Below are positions 56,447 to 64,000 of a stretch of DNA of 64,000 bases, piece by piece (the first letter of the stretch is position 1; each line of letters starts with the position of its first letter). The stretch comes from Streptomyces sp. NBC_00878 (lineage in GTDB: Bacteria > Actinomycetota > Actinomycetes > Streptomycetales > Streptomycetaceae), in the NCBI RefSeq assembly GCF_026341515.1, contig NZ_JAPEOK010000001.1, positions 4,712,001 through 4,776,000 of the forward strand. The letters run 5' to 3'. The notes under the pieces were generated by a model. The model was not told the origin of the DNA and ran no database searches. It saw only the letters and a program-made list of their open reading frames with translations. A program made the position numbers and the translations under genes.

Positions 56447-57034
56447 GTGAACCACGCGCAATTGACCTCTCTGGGCCGCGCCTTGCGCGTGCTCGGGGAG
56501 CACGGGGACGCGTTGTCCTCCGAGATGCCCGACGCGAAGCTGCACGAGGTCAAGGCCGATCTGAAGCGCGCCCTTGACCTGCTGGAGGAGACCGTCACGA
56601 CGGCGGCGCCCACCACGCGCTGCCCCGAGCACCCCACAGGGCCGGTCGACAAGGACGCCCCCGACCTGTGTCTGCTCTGCGAGACCCGTCGCCGCCTCGC
56701 CCGCCGTTCGAAGGTCAACGACTCGTTCCCGCAGGGCCGTCCGACCGCCCCGGACGAGATCGTGGAGCGTACGAAGTCCCGTTACGGCGTACGGGGCGAC
56801 CGGCCCCAGCCCCAGCAGCGCTGGCTCCCCGAGCTGTGGACCGGCCAGACCTGGCAGCTGTGCGGCACGCCCCGCCGCGACAAGCAGGAAGCGGAGCTGT
56901 ATCTCGCCGCGCAGCGCCGGGGGCCCCGGCCGAGCATGGCCTACCGACTCGTGCACGAGTTCACGGACTACGAGGTGCTACGGATCTGGGGCACCCCGGT
57001 GAAGGTCGACATCGAGCCGATGGGAAACCTCTAG
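56447..57034 (+). CDS. Conserved Streptomyces protein of unknown function
   Basis: A 195-residue cytoplasmic protein. The helical start 'LTSLGRALRVLGEHGDALSS' is followed by a possible zinc site, 'TRCPEHPTG' and 'LCLLCETRRRLARR', then a basic region and a C-terminal domain 'RWLPELWTGQTWQLCGTPRR', 'YRLVHEFTDYEVLRIWGTPV'. GTG 56447 is used, with AAGGGG about 10 nt upstream. It stands between the HIT gene and a convergent tannase-like gene. I do not recognise the family. Confidence 0.7.
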   Translation: MNHAQLTSLGRALRVLGEHGDALSSEMPDAKLHEVKADLKRALDLLEETVTTAAPTTRCPEHPTGPVDKDAPDLCLLCETRRRLARRSKVNDSFPQGRPTAPDEIVERTKSRYGVRGDRPQPQQRWLPELWTGQTWQLCGTPRRDKQEAELYLAAQRRGPRPSMAYRLVHEFTDYEVLRIWGTPVKVDIEPMGNL

Positions 57035-57086
57035 AACCTCTGGAACCTCTAACCCGACGCCTCGGCCCTAGCCTGACACCTCGGCC

Positions 57087-58604
57087 CTAGCCCGACACCT
57101 CCGCCATCCACTTGATGAAGTCGCCCGGGTCCTCGTCGGCGCCATGACCGGCGTCCCAGTAGTACGCGGTGTCGACGTCGTCGCCCAGGCTCGTCAGGCG
57201 GGCGGAGAGGTTGCCCGCGACCGAGAGCGACGTGTCGGTGTCCTTGGTGCCGAGGCGGATCCACCAGTGCTTCGACCGGTTCCCGTTCACGTCCTCGACG
57301 AGGTGGTACATCGGGTTCATCAGGTCGAGCTTCGCGGGGATGTCGGCGTCGAGACGCGCGCTGCTGCCGTTCTCGTGCCGCAGGCTGTAGAGCGTGAAGT
57401 GGCGTGCCTTCGTGGTCCCCGTCCCGAACAGGTTGTTCTCGCCGGTGGCCAGGTCGAAGCCGTCGAACGACGGCGCGTTCTTCTTCCGGGCGCCCACGTG
57501 GGTGAGGAAGTCGGCCCAGGAGAAGGTCGCTTTGCCGCCGGACCAGGTGATGAACGTGTTCGCGGCCAGGTAGGTCGCACGGTCCGCGTCCGACAGCGCG
57601 GCGAGGTACCGGGTGGCCGACGGCTCCAGGTGGGTCTTCACCAGGTACTCGTCGAGGTTGCGCGCGGTGAGCCTGCCGAAGCCGTTCGCGCGCAGCCCGA
57701 GGGAGGCCAGGTAGTCGCCGTACGAGGCCTTCAGTTCCTTGGAGATCGTCTGGTCGACCTGCGCGCCACTGGCGAGCGGGTTGCCGCCCCAGCACCACTC
57801 GTACGCCATGTCGGAGTGTTCGAGATCGGTGATCGGGCACCAGGCGCCGACGGCGAAGATCGCGTCGCTCGCGTCGGCCGCGCCGATCGCCTTCAGGTAC
57901 GGGGCGTACAGCGGGCTGTCGCCCGACGCGCCGAGCAGTGAGGACAGGGCCCCGCCGGCGCTGACGCCGGAGGAGACGATCCGCCGCACGTTGCCCGGGA
58001 TGCGGCCCTTGTTGAACTTCACGTACCGGACGGCGGCCTTCAGGTCCACGATGGCGGCGGGGGCGGTGCCGTAGTACGTCCCCGCGGAGTCGACGAGGGT
58101 ACGGCCGCGGGCGCCCGGCTCCACGACGACGTACCCGGCGGCGAGCGCCAGCGCCTGGCGGCTGGTCCCGCCGCCCATCCCGGAGCCGGAGATCCCGGTG
58201 TTGTTCGCCACGGACGACGGCATGTAACCGCCGATGGCGTTGGCGAGGAGGATGGGCGCGTCGGTGGCGTCGACGACCTTGCCGTCGATCTTCACCGGGA
58301 CGCTGACGTTCAGGGACTGGTACGTCGCGTCGACCGGCTTCGCCACGTACGAGGCGCCCTTGTAGAAGCGGTAGACGACCTCGTGGGAGACGCCGTCGGT
58401 GTCCTTGATGGTGATGGCCGGCTCGGTGTAGGCGTCGGGGTCGAAGACCAGGGAGGAGCCCGAGGCCGCCGAAGAAGCCCCGCTCCCAGCCTGCCCAGCC
58501 TGCCCAGCCTGCGTGGCCTGCGCGGCCCGCGCACCGGAGGCGAACCCGACCGTCGGCACCGCCGCGGCCGCCGTGAGTCCCATGACCACTGCTCTGCGCT
58601 TCAC
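57087..58604 (-). CDS. Secreted tannase-like alpha/beta hydrolase
   Basis: A 505-residue exported hydrolase. The signal 'MKRRAVVMGLTAAAAVPTVG' (Tat-like, cleaved near 'ARA') is followed by a Gln/Ala/Gly repeat. 'IVSSGVSAGGALSSLLGASG' contains the GxSxG nucleophile near residue 211, and 'YYWDAGHGADEDPGDFIKWM' the catalytic His near 485; the lid is large. Wording and size match bacterial subtype B tannases, which cleave galloyl esters. GGAGACGGGCGTG precedes ATG 58604. The 305-bp gap upstream (58605-58909) contains only a 25-bp direct repeat. No transporter for gallate is near. Confidence 0.85.
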   Translation of the reverse strand: MKRRAVVMGLTAAAAVPTVGFASGARAAQATQAGQAGQAGSGASSAASGSSLVFDPDAYTEPAITIKDTDGVSHEVVYRFYKGASYVAKPVDATYQSLNVSVPVKIDGKVVDATDAPILLANAIGGYMPSSVANNTGISGSGMGGGTSRQALALAAGYVVVEPGARGRTLVDSAGTYYGTAPAAIVDLKAAVRYVKFNKGRIPGNVRRIVSSGVSAGGALSSLLGASGDSPLYAPYLKAIGAADASDAIFAVGAWCPITDLEHSDMAYEWCWGGNPLASGAQVDQTISKELKASYGDYLASLGLRANGFGRLTARNLDEYLVKTHLEPSATRYLAALSDADRATYLAANTFITWSGGKATFSWADFLTHVGARKKNAPSFDGFDLATGENNLFGTGTTKARHFTLYSLRHENGSSARLDADIPAKLDLMNPMYHLVEDVNGNRSKHWWIRLGTKDTDTSLSVAGNLSARLTSLGDDVDTAYYWDAGHGADEDPGDFIKWMAEVSG

Positions 58605-58877
58605 GCCCGTCTCCTGTCTTCACGGCTCAAACGGTCAACAACCGTTTGCCAACGCCAGTTGGGCGTCGACACACCTCAGTGCACCAGCCGTTCCTTGGGA
58701 CTTCCTGTGCCCCACCAGTGACGGCACCAGGAACCGGCCACGGGCCCCGACACGGCTTCCTGCCTGGTCCGCCGCCATACCGAGCGAATCGCCCACAAAA
58801 TTGTCAGCAGTTTTGGCGCATTCTCGTACGGAGATCACGTCGCGCCAATGGGGAGCAGGCGCCGTGCCTGCTCCCCT

Positions 58878-58928
58878 CCTTGGTCAAGGAGTGTGCTTCT
58901 CGCCCTTGGTCAAGGAGTCTGCTTCTCG
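58878..58928. repeat. 25-bp direct repeat at a gene end
   Basis: CCTTGGTCAAGGAGTGTGCT plus TCTCG occurs at 58878-58902 and again with one change at 58904-58928. The second copy covers the stop codon of the membrane protein on the minus strand, and each contains the near-palindrome CCTTGGTCAAGG. Confidence 0.8.
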
Positions 58929-59287
58929 GCAGGAACCCAATCCTCGTCAGGAAACAGCTCGCCAGGATCCAGCTCGAGGTCGACCGTGTCCGTGTACTCG
59001 GGGGTGGGCGGCGCCGTCGGGACGTTCGTGGGATGGACCGGCGTCTCCCGTTCCCAGCGCGCCGCCACGAACAGGAGACCGGCCACCACTGCGGCCAGGA
59101 CGAACAGCCCGACGGCGCGGCAGGCAGGAAAGGTACCGGGCAGCCGGAACCGGGCCTGCCAGGACGGCGGGGCAGCGGGCCGCAGATCGGACCGGCCGAC
59201 CGCCTCGGTCCGGGCCCGCAAGGCATCACGCAACCGCTGTTCCAGAGGATCCGGGCACAGCCCGGAGCCGGGGTCCTGGTCAATCAT
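58910..59287 (-). CDS. Single-pass membrane protein downstream of the sigma factor
   Basis: A 125-residue protein: a cytoplasmic part 'PLEQRLRDALRARTEAVGRS', one membrane helix 'AVGLFVLAAVVAGLLFVAAR' at about 64-84, and an acidic, Pro/Thr-rich outer tail. GGAGG lies 8 nt before ATG 59287. It begins 31 bp after the ECF sigma gene and is co-transcribed with it; by position and topology it may be an anti-sigma factor or a signalling partner, though no zinc or ASD motif is visible. Confidence 0.7.
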   Translation of the reverse strand: MIDQDPGSGLCPDPLEQRLRDALRARTEAVGRSDLRPAAPPSWQARFRLPGTFPACRAVGLFVLAAVVAGLLFVAARWERETPVHPTNVPTAPPTPEYTDTVDLELDPGELFPDEDWVPAEKQTP

Positions 59288-59318
59288 CGCGGCGCCTCCG
59301 GGATCACACATGGCTTCA

Positions 59319-59855
59319 TCAGGAAGCCTCCAACTGCCGCCGCAGGGCCGCCAGCGCCCGGCTCGCGGTCGACTTGACCGCCCCACGGGACAGCCCCAAC
59401 GTATCGGCGATCTGCGCCTCACTCAGGTGGGACCAGTACCGCAGCACCAGCACCTCACGCTGCCGCCGCGTCAGACAGTGCAACGCGGCGATCACTTCTC
59501 CGTGCTCCTCGTTGAGCAGCACCGGCTCCTCCGCCGACGGCGCATGCCCCTCACGCTCGGGGACATGCGCCCGCACCGTACGGCGCCGACGCAGCACCGA
59601 GCGCGAGGTGTTGACCACACTCGTCCGCAGGTACGCGTCCGGATTGTCCAGCCCGGACAGCCGCTCCCCATAACGGCGGTACAGCGCAGCGAACACGTCC
59701 TGCACCACGTCCTCCGCCGTCGGAAGGTCATCCACCAACAGCAGCGCCAACCGCACCAGTTGCAGACGCCGGTGGGCGTACAACTCGTCAATCCCGGGCC
59801 GCTCATCACCGGCACCGGCGAAGACATCCGGTGGGCCCGGCACCGACGGGCCCAC
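59319..59855 (-). CDS. ECF sigma factor (SigE-type)
   Basis: A 178-residue extracytoplasmic-function sigma factor. Region 2 is 'LYAHRRLQLVRLALLLVDDL' and 'TAEDVVQDVFAALYRRYGER', region 4 is 'LTRRQREVLVLRYWSHLSEA' and 'GLSRGAVKSTASRALAALRR'. The frame is open up to a TTG at 60008, but GTG 59855 is preceded by AGGAGAGAGG with 8-nt spacing and gives the usual start, so I use it. Its neighbours on the same strand are a secreted acidic protein upstream and a membrane protein downstream, which suggests a cell-envelope stress unit. Confidence 0.87.
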   Translation of the reverse strand: MGPSVPGPPDVFAGAGDERPGIDELYAHRRLQLVRLALLLVDDLPTAEDVVQDVFAALYRRYGERLSGLDNPDAYLRTSVVNTSRSVLRRRRTVRAHVPEREGHAPSAEEPVLLNEEHGEVIAALHCLTRRQREVLVLRYWSHLSEAQIADTLGLSRGAVKSTASRALAALRRQLEAS

Positions 59856-60010
59856 CGGAATGTCCTCTCTCCTGTACGACACCCCACGCACCAGATGCCG
59901 CACCAGGCCCCACACCCGGTGCGGCTCATCCACCCAGGCACCCGCAGGGGGACGTACAGATCTGGCCCCGCCCTCAGCCACCCCCCAGACCGGGGCCAGA
60001 CCGCTCAACG

Positions 60011-60436
60011 TCAGCGCTTGGAGGGAGCGATCTCGGCATCCCTGACGGAGCCGGGCTTCGCGACGTCGTCGCTGTCACCCGGCACCGCCTCAACCGGGTC
60101 CCCGACCGGCTCCGGCTCCGCGCACTGGTCATCACCGGGGACCGCGTCGACGGGGCCCTCGTCGACGAACTCGTAGTCCTTGTAGGAGTCGGGCTTCGGG
60201 AGGTCCTCGCCCTTATCCCGCACCGCCTCGACCACGTCGTCAGACGGCTCCGACTCCCAGCAGTCATCGGTGAACTTCACGTTCTTGACCGACTCCTTCA
60301 GGGCGGGCCCGGAGTCGCTGGCCTGAGCGGTGATAGCGCCACCGAGGCCGAGCATGGCGGCGGCAGCGGTAACTCCCACAGCGATACGCACTCGACGCGA
60401 ACGGAGGCCGCCCCGTCCAGTCTGACCTGCAAACAT
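60011..60436 (-). CDS. Secreted acidic protein upstream of the sigma factor
   Basis: A 141-residue exported protein. The signal 'RSRRVRIAVGVTAAAAMLGL' ends near 'AQA'. The mature part is strongly acidic with two similar blocks, 'CWESEPSDDVVEAVRDKGED' and 'CAEPEPVGDPVEAVPGDSDD', each with one Cys that could pair. GAGGAACC precedes ATG 60436. I do not recognise the family. Position suggests it works with the sigma factor and membrane protein, perhaps as the sensed or secreted component. Confidence 0.7.
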   Translation of the reverse strand: MFAGQTGRGGLRSRRVRIAVGVTAAAAMLGLGGAITAQASDSGPALKESVKNVKFTDDCWESEPSDDVVEAVRDKGEDLPKPDSYKDYEFVDEGPVDAVPGDDQCAEPEPVGDPVEAVPGDSDDVAKPGSVRDAEIAPSKR

Positions 60437-60615
60437 GTGGTTCCTCGAATCGTCGATGGTGACTGTGTCGGTCGGGCCACCGCCACAGGTGGTTTCCCGT
60501 GGCGAAGGCCTTGGCTTGGAGGCGCCTCCACCCGGACAGACGTTCCGACCGCACCGAGGTTGCAGGTCCGGAGAGACTTTTCTGGCCCGCATCCCGCACC
60601 GGCCAAACGTGCAGC

Positions 60616-61269
60616 TCAGCCCGCCCCACCGTCGAGCAGCCAGTTGTAGCGCAGCCGCAGCGCCCGCTCCGTGCTGGCCGCCACAGTGGCGAGCCCGAGC
60701 ACGACGTTGCCCCACGCCGGTAGATCAATGGGCGAGGCGAAGGTCCCGACATACTGGGCGACGCCCTCCGGCGCCCGGGTGACCTGTTCGGCGAGCTGAA
60801 GGATCAGGAGAACCAGGCCGATGACGAGCACGATCACCGAGAGGAAACCGATCCAGCGGCTCAGCGCGGGGTGCCCGCGGTCGAGGCGCGCGCGGCGCCC
60901 CTCGGCGGAGGCGGCGTCCGGGACGAGCGGGAACTCGACGCCCTCGGCGGTGACATAGTGGCAGCGCTTGAGCCCGAAGCTACTCGCCCTTACTTCGACG
61001 GTGCCGCCCTGGACGGGGAAGACGGCAGGGACTCTGGACTCGGCGTGATGCCTGCCATCGAGGTACAGGTGAGCCTTGACGTGGCCCTCCGACTGGTTCT
61101 GATGCCTGACGTCGACGGCGTAGACCATCTGTCGGCCGTCGTCGTTCATCAGCCGAAGATGGAACAGTGCGCGGGAAAGCGACTGCCACCAGCGGAAACG
61201 CTTCAACGGTCGCCCGTCCCCAGGCTTGACCCGCTGCGCGGCCCGGCGATGCCGCCACTCCTTGAACAT
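60616..61269 (-). CDS. Membrane protein of unknown function
   Basis: A 217-residue protein with a basic N terminus ('EWRHRRAAQRVKPGDGRPLK'), a soluble beta domain ('MVYAVDVRHQNQSEGHVKAH', 'RVPAVFPVQGGTVEVRASSF') and two membrane helices near the end ('IGFLSVIVLVIGLVLLILQL' and 'WGNVVLGLATVAASTERALR'). It begins 13 bp after the stop of the peptidase gene, so the two are likely in one transcript. The family is unknown to me. The 179-bp gap after it (60437-60615) shows no gene. Confidence 0.75.
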   Translation of the reverse strand: MFKEWRHRRAAQRVKPGDGRPLKRFRWWQSLSRALFHLRLMNDDGRQMVYAVDVRHQNQSEGHVKAHLYLDGRHHAESRVPAVFPVQGGTVEVRASSFGLKRCHYVTAEGVEFPLVPDAASAEGRRARLDRGHPALSRWIGFLSVIVLVIGLVLLILQLAEQVTRAPEGVAQYVGTFASPIDLPAWGNVVLGLATVAASTERALRLRYNWLLDGGAG

Positions 61270-61282
61270 GTCTCCGCTCCCG

Positions 61283-62818
61283 TTACTCGCTCGGCTCCGC
61301 CGCGCAGGCGAGATCCCGCGACGGGCGCTGCCCGGTGGTCAGGAACGCCGTCACCGTGTCGTTCGCGCACGTGTTGCGGCCGAACGGATAGACGCCGTGC
61401 CCGCCCTGATCGGCCGTCACCATCGTGGCCCGCTTCCCGAACGCCCGCCGCAGCTCCTGGGCGCCAGCCAGCGGCGTCGCCGGGTCGCGCTCGTTCTGCG
61501 CCATGAGTACGTTCGACGGTCCCCGGTCACCGATGCGCACCGGCGGCTCGACCCGCTCGTCCGGCCAGAACGCGCACGGTCCTATGCCGGCCGTGGACGC
61601 GCCCAGCATCGGGTACTTCAGCCGGTCGACCGCGACATTGCGCTGATACTCCCGGACCGTCCCCGGCCAGCGCGTATCACCGCATACGACAGAGAAACGG
61701 GCGGACATGAAGTTGTCCATGTCTCCCGTCGGCGGGTCGATCGGCAGCGGCCGGCCCGTGTCGAGCGCCTGCCAGGTCTCGGCCAGCCGAGGCAAGAGGG
61801 AGTCGTCGTAGAGGTCCCCGAACGTGAGCCCGCGGAACAGCGTCCCGTCGATACCGTGGACCGGCTTCGCCTCCAACCGCTCCGCCAGGTCGAAGAACTT
61901 CGCGGTCACCTGCTCCGGCGTGGCGCCAAGACCGTACTCGGGGTGCGCGGCCGCGTACGCCGCGAAGTCCGGGAACCGGTCCTCCATTCCCCGGCCGAAC
62001 AACCGCATGGCCGTGGCGTCGTAGCCGCCGGGGCCCAGGTTGCTGTCGAGCACGATCCGGTCGCCGCGCTCCGGGAACATCGTCGTGTACACCGCGCCGA
62101 GGTAGGAGCCGTAGGAGGCACCGAGGTACGAGAGCTTCGGCTCGCCCAGCGCCACCCGGATCCGGTCCATGTCGCGCGCGGTGTTCGCGGTGGTGGTGTG
62201 CGGCAGCATCCACGCCGTCCGCGAGTCGGCGCACTGCCCGGCGACGGTCCGCGCCTTCCCCGCCTCCCGCGCGACATCGGCCGCGGTGTGCGCGTACGTC
62301 GGGAAGTTGCCGCGTGCCTGCTGCTCCGGCGTCAGATCGCAGGTCACCGGCGTACTGCGGGCGACGCCACGCGGATCGAAGCCGATCACGTCGTAGGAGT
62401 CCAACACCTCTTTCGGCAGCCCCGATTCGGCGAGCACGGCCGGCCAGCCGAGTGCCGTGATTCCCGGGCCGCCCGGATTGGTCAGCAGCACGCCACGCCG
62501 CCGCGACGGTTCCTCACTCACCAGCCGGGAGATCGCGATCTCGATCTGCCGCCCGTCCGGATCCCGGTAGTCCAGCGGGACTTCGAGCGTCGAGCACTCA
62601 AGACGAGGTGCGGCGACCTTCTCCGGGCACGGCCCCCACCGCACGGTGTCCGGCACCGCCGCCGCCGACACCCCCGAATTCACGGTCACGGCCACCACGG
62701 CGGTGACGGTGAGGGCGAGAGCGAGGGACAGGGCTCTACGCGTCCGACGCATCCGCTGCGTCAGACGCATCAGACTTTCAGGGTCGATGACGGGTTGGGT
62801 GACGGGTGTTGAGGTCAT
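61283..62818 (-). CDS. Secreted tripeptidyl-aminopeptidase-like hydrolase
   Basis: A 511-residue exported serine peptidase of the Tap/SlpD alpha/beta-hydrolase group. A signal ('RRTRRALSLALALTVTAVVA') is followed by 'VRWGPCPEKV', 'LEVPLDYRDPDGRQIEIAIS' and 'RGVLLTNPGGPGITALGWPA' (oxyanion loop). The nucleophile is in 'LSYLGASYGSYLGAVYTTMF' (about residue 234); the acid and base are in 'AQNERDPATPLAGAQELR' and 'VTADQGGHGVYPFGRNTC'. It removes short peptides from N termini outside the cell. ATG 62818 is used; a later ATG ('MRLTQRMRRTRR') would give a more standard signal length. Confidence 0.9.
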   Translation of the reverse strand: MTSTPVTQPVIDPESLMRLTQRMRRTRRALSLALALTVTAVVAVTVNSGVSAAAVPDTVRWGPCPEKVAAPRLECSTLEVPLDYRDPDGRQIEIAISRLVSEEPSRRRGVLLTNPGGPGITALGWPAVLAESGLPKEVLDSYDVIGFDPRGVARSTPVTCDLTPEQQARGNFPTYAHTAADVAREAGKARTVAGQCADSRTAWMLPHTTTANTARDMDRIRVALGEPKLSYLGASYGSYLGAVYTTMFPERGDRIVLDSNLGPGGYDATAMRLFGRGMEDRFPDFAAYAAAHPEYGLGATPEQVTAKFFDLAERLEAKPVHGIDGTLFRGLTFGDLYDDSLLPRLAETWQALDTGRPLPIDPPTGDMDNFMSARFSVVCGDTRWPGTVREYQRNVAVDRLKYPMLGASTAGIGPCAFWPDERVEPPVRIGDRGPSNVLMAQNERDPATPLAGAQELRRAFGKRATMVTADQGGHGVYPFGRNTCANDTVTAFLTTGQRPSRDLACAAEPSE

Positions 62819-62910
62819 GTATCCACCTCAGCCGCCCTCGCACGCCATTCGCAGGGCGCGGTGTCACCACTTCACCGTGACATTCGTCAGGCCAGAACCC
62901 TGACGCGGCG

Positions 62911-63111
62911 TCATGGCAACCGCCCGTCCTGGTTGATCTGCCGCACCCGAGCCCGCAGCACCTCCCCCACCGTGGCCTCGCCCACCGCCTCCGGCGGACA
63001 GTCCCACTCCCGCCCACCACCCACGGGCCGCAACTGTACGTAACCGCCGACGCGCCCCATGACCTGCCCGACCCGCCCGTCGCGTACGTCGACCGCGTAC
63101 TCCCCGCTCAC
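62911..63111 (-). CDS. Small protein coupled to the gene below
   Basis: A 66-residue protein, 'VSGEYAVDVRDGRVGQVMGR', 'GGYVQLRPVGGGREWDCPPE', 'EVLRARVRQINQDGRLP', of a beta-barrel-like type common beside Scr1-type regulators in Streptomyces. GTG 63111 overlaps the TGA of the preceding gene (GTGA), so it is translated with it. No function can be assigned. Confidence 0.7.
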   Translation of the reverse strand: MSGEYAVDVRDGRVGQVMGRVGGYVQLRPVGGGREWDCPPEAVGEATVGEVLRARVRQINQDGRLP

Positions 63112-63329
63112 GCGTCCCCGCCCGCCCCGCGCAGCGCGTCGGCCAGCCGAACCGCCGTACGTACGTTGCACCGCCCCAACTCCACCAGTGCGTACGGTTC
63201 GCCGGTCGCCGCCGTGACCTGGTCAACGCCCAGCGAGGGCAGCGCGACGCCCGCCTCCTCCAGGGCCGCCCGAAGGCACTCCACCGCCTCCTCAGTCGAC
63301 CGCACCCGCTCACCAGACGTCGTCTCCAT
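63108..63329 (-). CDS. Small protein divergent from an XRE regulator
   Basis: A 73-residue protein, 'STEEAVECLRAALEEAGVAL', 'LGVDQVTAATGEPYALVELG', 'CNVRTAVRLADALRGAGGDA'. ATG 63329 is preceded by GGCGCG only. It forms a coupled pair with the gene after it and is divergent from the Scr1-type regulator, an arrangement often seen in Streptomyces. It may take the place of DUF397 as partner; that is inferred. Confidence 0.7.
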   Translation of the reverse strand: METTSGERVRSTEEAVECLRAALEEAGVALPSLGVDQVTAATGEPYALVELGRCNVRTAVRLADALRGAGGDA

Positions 63330-63445
63330 CGCGCCCTGCCTCCACTCTGAGTGTTCCCGTTCACCACACAGCGTGGCCAACAGCGCTCTAACCTGGCCAG
63401 AGACGGCGCCCCAACAACCCCTCCTGTGTAACAGGGAGTTGCGCA

Positions 63446-64000
63446 TGCCAGGACCGAAGAAACTCGACCCGTCCTCCTCACCTCGCGCCCTGATCGGCGC
63501 CGAGTTGCGTCTCGCCCGCGAGAGGAAGGGCCTCAGCCAGACCGAACTGGGCGAGCTGTTGTTCGTCAGCGGCTCGTTCATCGGCCAGTTGGAGGCCGGG
63601 ACACGACGCCTCCACCTCGAATACGCCGTCCAGTTAGACGAGATCCTCGGCACGAACGACTTCTTCGAGCGGAATTGCAAGGCTCTCGCCAAGTCCAAGT
63701 ACCCCAACCACTTCGCGGAGGCGGCGGAGGCCGAGGCAGTTGCTACGGCGATCAGGCACTACCTCCCGCTACTGATCCCCGGCCTGTTGCAGACCCCGGC
63801 GTACGCGGCAGCGCTGTTCCGCTCCTACCGGCCGATGGTCTCGGACGCCGAGATCGAAGAGCTGGTGGCGACCCGAATGGAACGTGCCCACCTCCTCAGC
63901 GATCCAACAACCCCGCTGTTTTGGGTGATCCTCGACGAGGCCGCGCTCCGGCGACCGGTCGGCGGAGCGGCAGTGATGGCAGAGGCCCTACGCCATGTGG
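63446..64000 (+). CDS. Scr1/DUF5753-type XRE regulator (cut by window end)
   Basis: The first 185 residues of a regulator paralogous to the one at 32905. The helix-turn-helix is 'ELRLARERKGLSQTELGELL', 'FVSGSFIGQLEAGTRRLHLE'; DUF5753 begins with 'LIPGLLQTPAYAAALFRSYR' and 'LFWVILDEAALRRPVGGAAV'. AGGGAG precedes ATG 63446. The C-terminal part and any DUF397 partner lie beyond the window. Confidence 0.9.

Noticed and set aside
59856..60008. Longer ECF sigma factor starting at TTG 60008
   Set aside because: No ribosome-binding site there, and the added residues do not fit sigma region 1 or 2, while GTG 59855 has AGGAGAGAGG at proper spacing.

Overview
The window is high-GC chromosomal DNA with dense, short-spaced genes on both strands, frequent GTG/TTG starts, and families typical of Streptomyces: futalosine menaquinone genes, DUF397 with Scr1-type XRE regulators, maleylpyruvate-isomerase-like mycothiol proteins, and the intergenic GGGGCGCGGGG...CCAGCCCCCACC repeat family. 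I read it as a Streptomyces (or very close actinomycete) chromosome segment. No rRNA, tRNA, CRISPR array or replication origin was recognised.

Layout. 0-5.5 kb: an MFS exporter and its divergently placed MarR regulator with a palindromic operator, an orphan ribbon-helix-helix protein, an SDR, a DUF2530 membrane protein and a CtpE-like P-type ATPase. 5.5-15.7 kb: a secreted protein, a 1055-residue sacsin/Hsp90-type ATPase, DUF3027, an MFS transporter, a DUF2771 lipoprotein, the menaquinone pair mqnB-mqnD and a cold-shock protein. 15.7-18.2 kb: a 661-residue orphan TnpB/Cas12-superfamily nuclease-like gene with an intact RuvC D-E-D triad. 18.2-32.7 kb: a HAD phosphatase, a helicase-associated WYL protein, two small secreted peptides, an IS605-type tnpB element carrying a frameshift and lying between two convergent gene ends, a YqhA-IstB fusion, an XPB helicase, a HelR/HelD-like RNA polymerase recycling ATPase with a hairpin-rich leader, and CutC behind a DasR-like site. 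32.7-42.8 kb: an XRE-DUF397 pair, a sugar-binding lipoprotein with a divergent ROK kinase, a ROK repressor, MarR and ArsR-type regulators and an I36-type inhibitor.

42.8-53.5 kb is the most accessory-looking stretch: a membrane protein, a solute-binding lipoprotein and an HD hydrolase lead into a small Pepco-like protein and a 1574-residue caspase-Hsp90 fusion. A GNAT follows, and then a second caspase gene that lacks its first strand. I consider this a conflict or regulated-death module. 53.5-57 kb returns to core functions (RpiR regulator, murQ, HIT protein). 57-64 kb holds a secreted tannase-like enzyme, an ECF sigma factor with a membrane partner, a secreted Tap-like peptidase and a second Scr1-type XRE regulator, cut by the window end.

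Small tandem repeats with periods of 12, 14, 16, 18, 20, 21 and 24 bp recur between genes and sometimes reach into stop codons. One large composite repeat occurs twice, inverted, about 44 kb apart, with different internal copy numbers. The strongest leads for undescribed biology are the orphan TnpB-like nuclease, the caspase-Hsp90 island with its truncated duplicate, the YqhA-IstB fusion and the pair of tiny secreted peptides.
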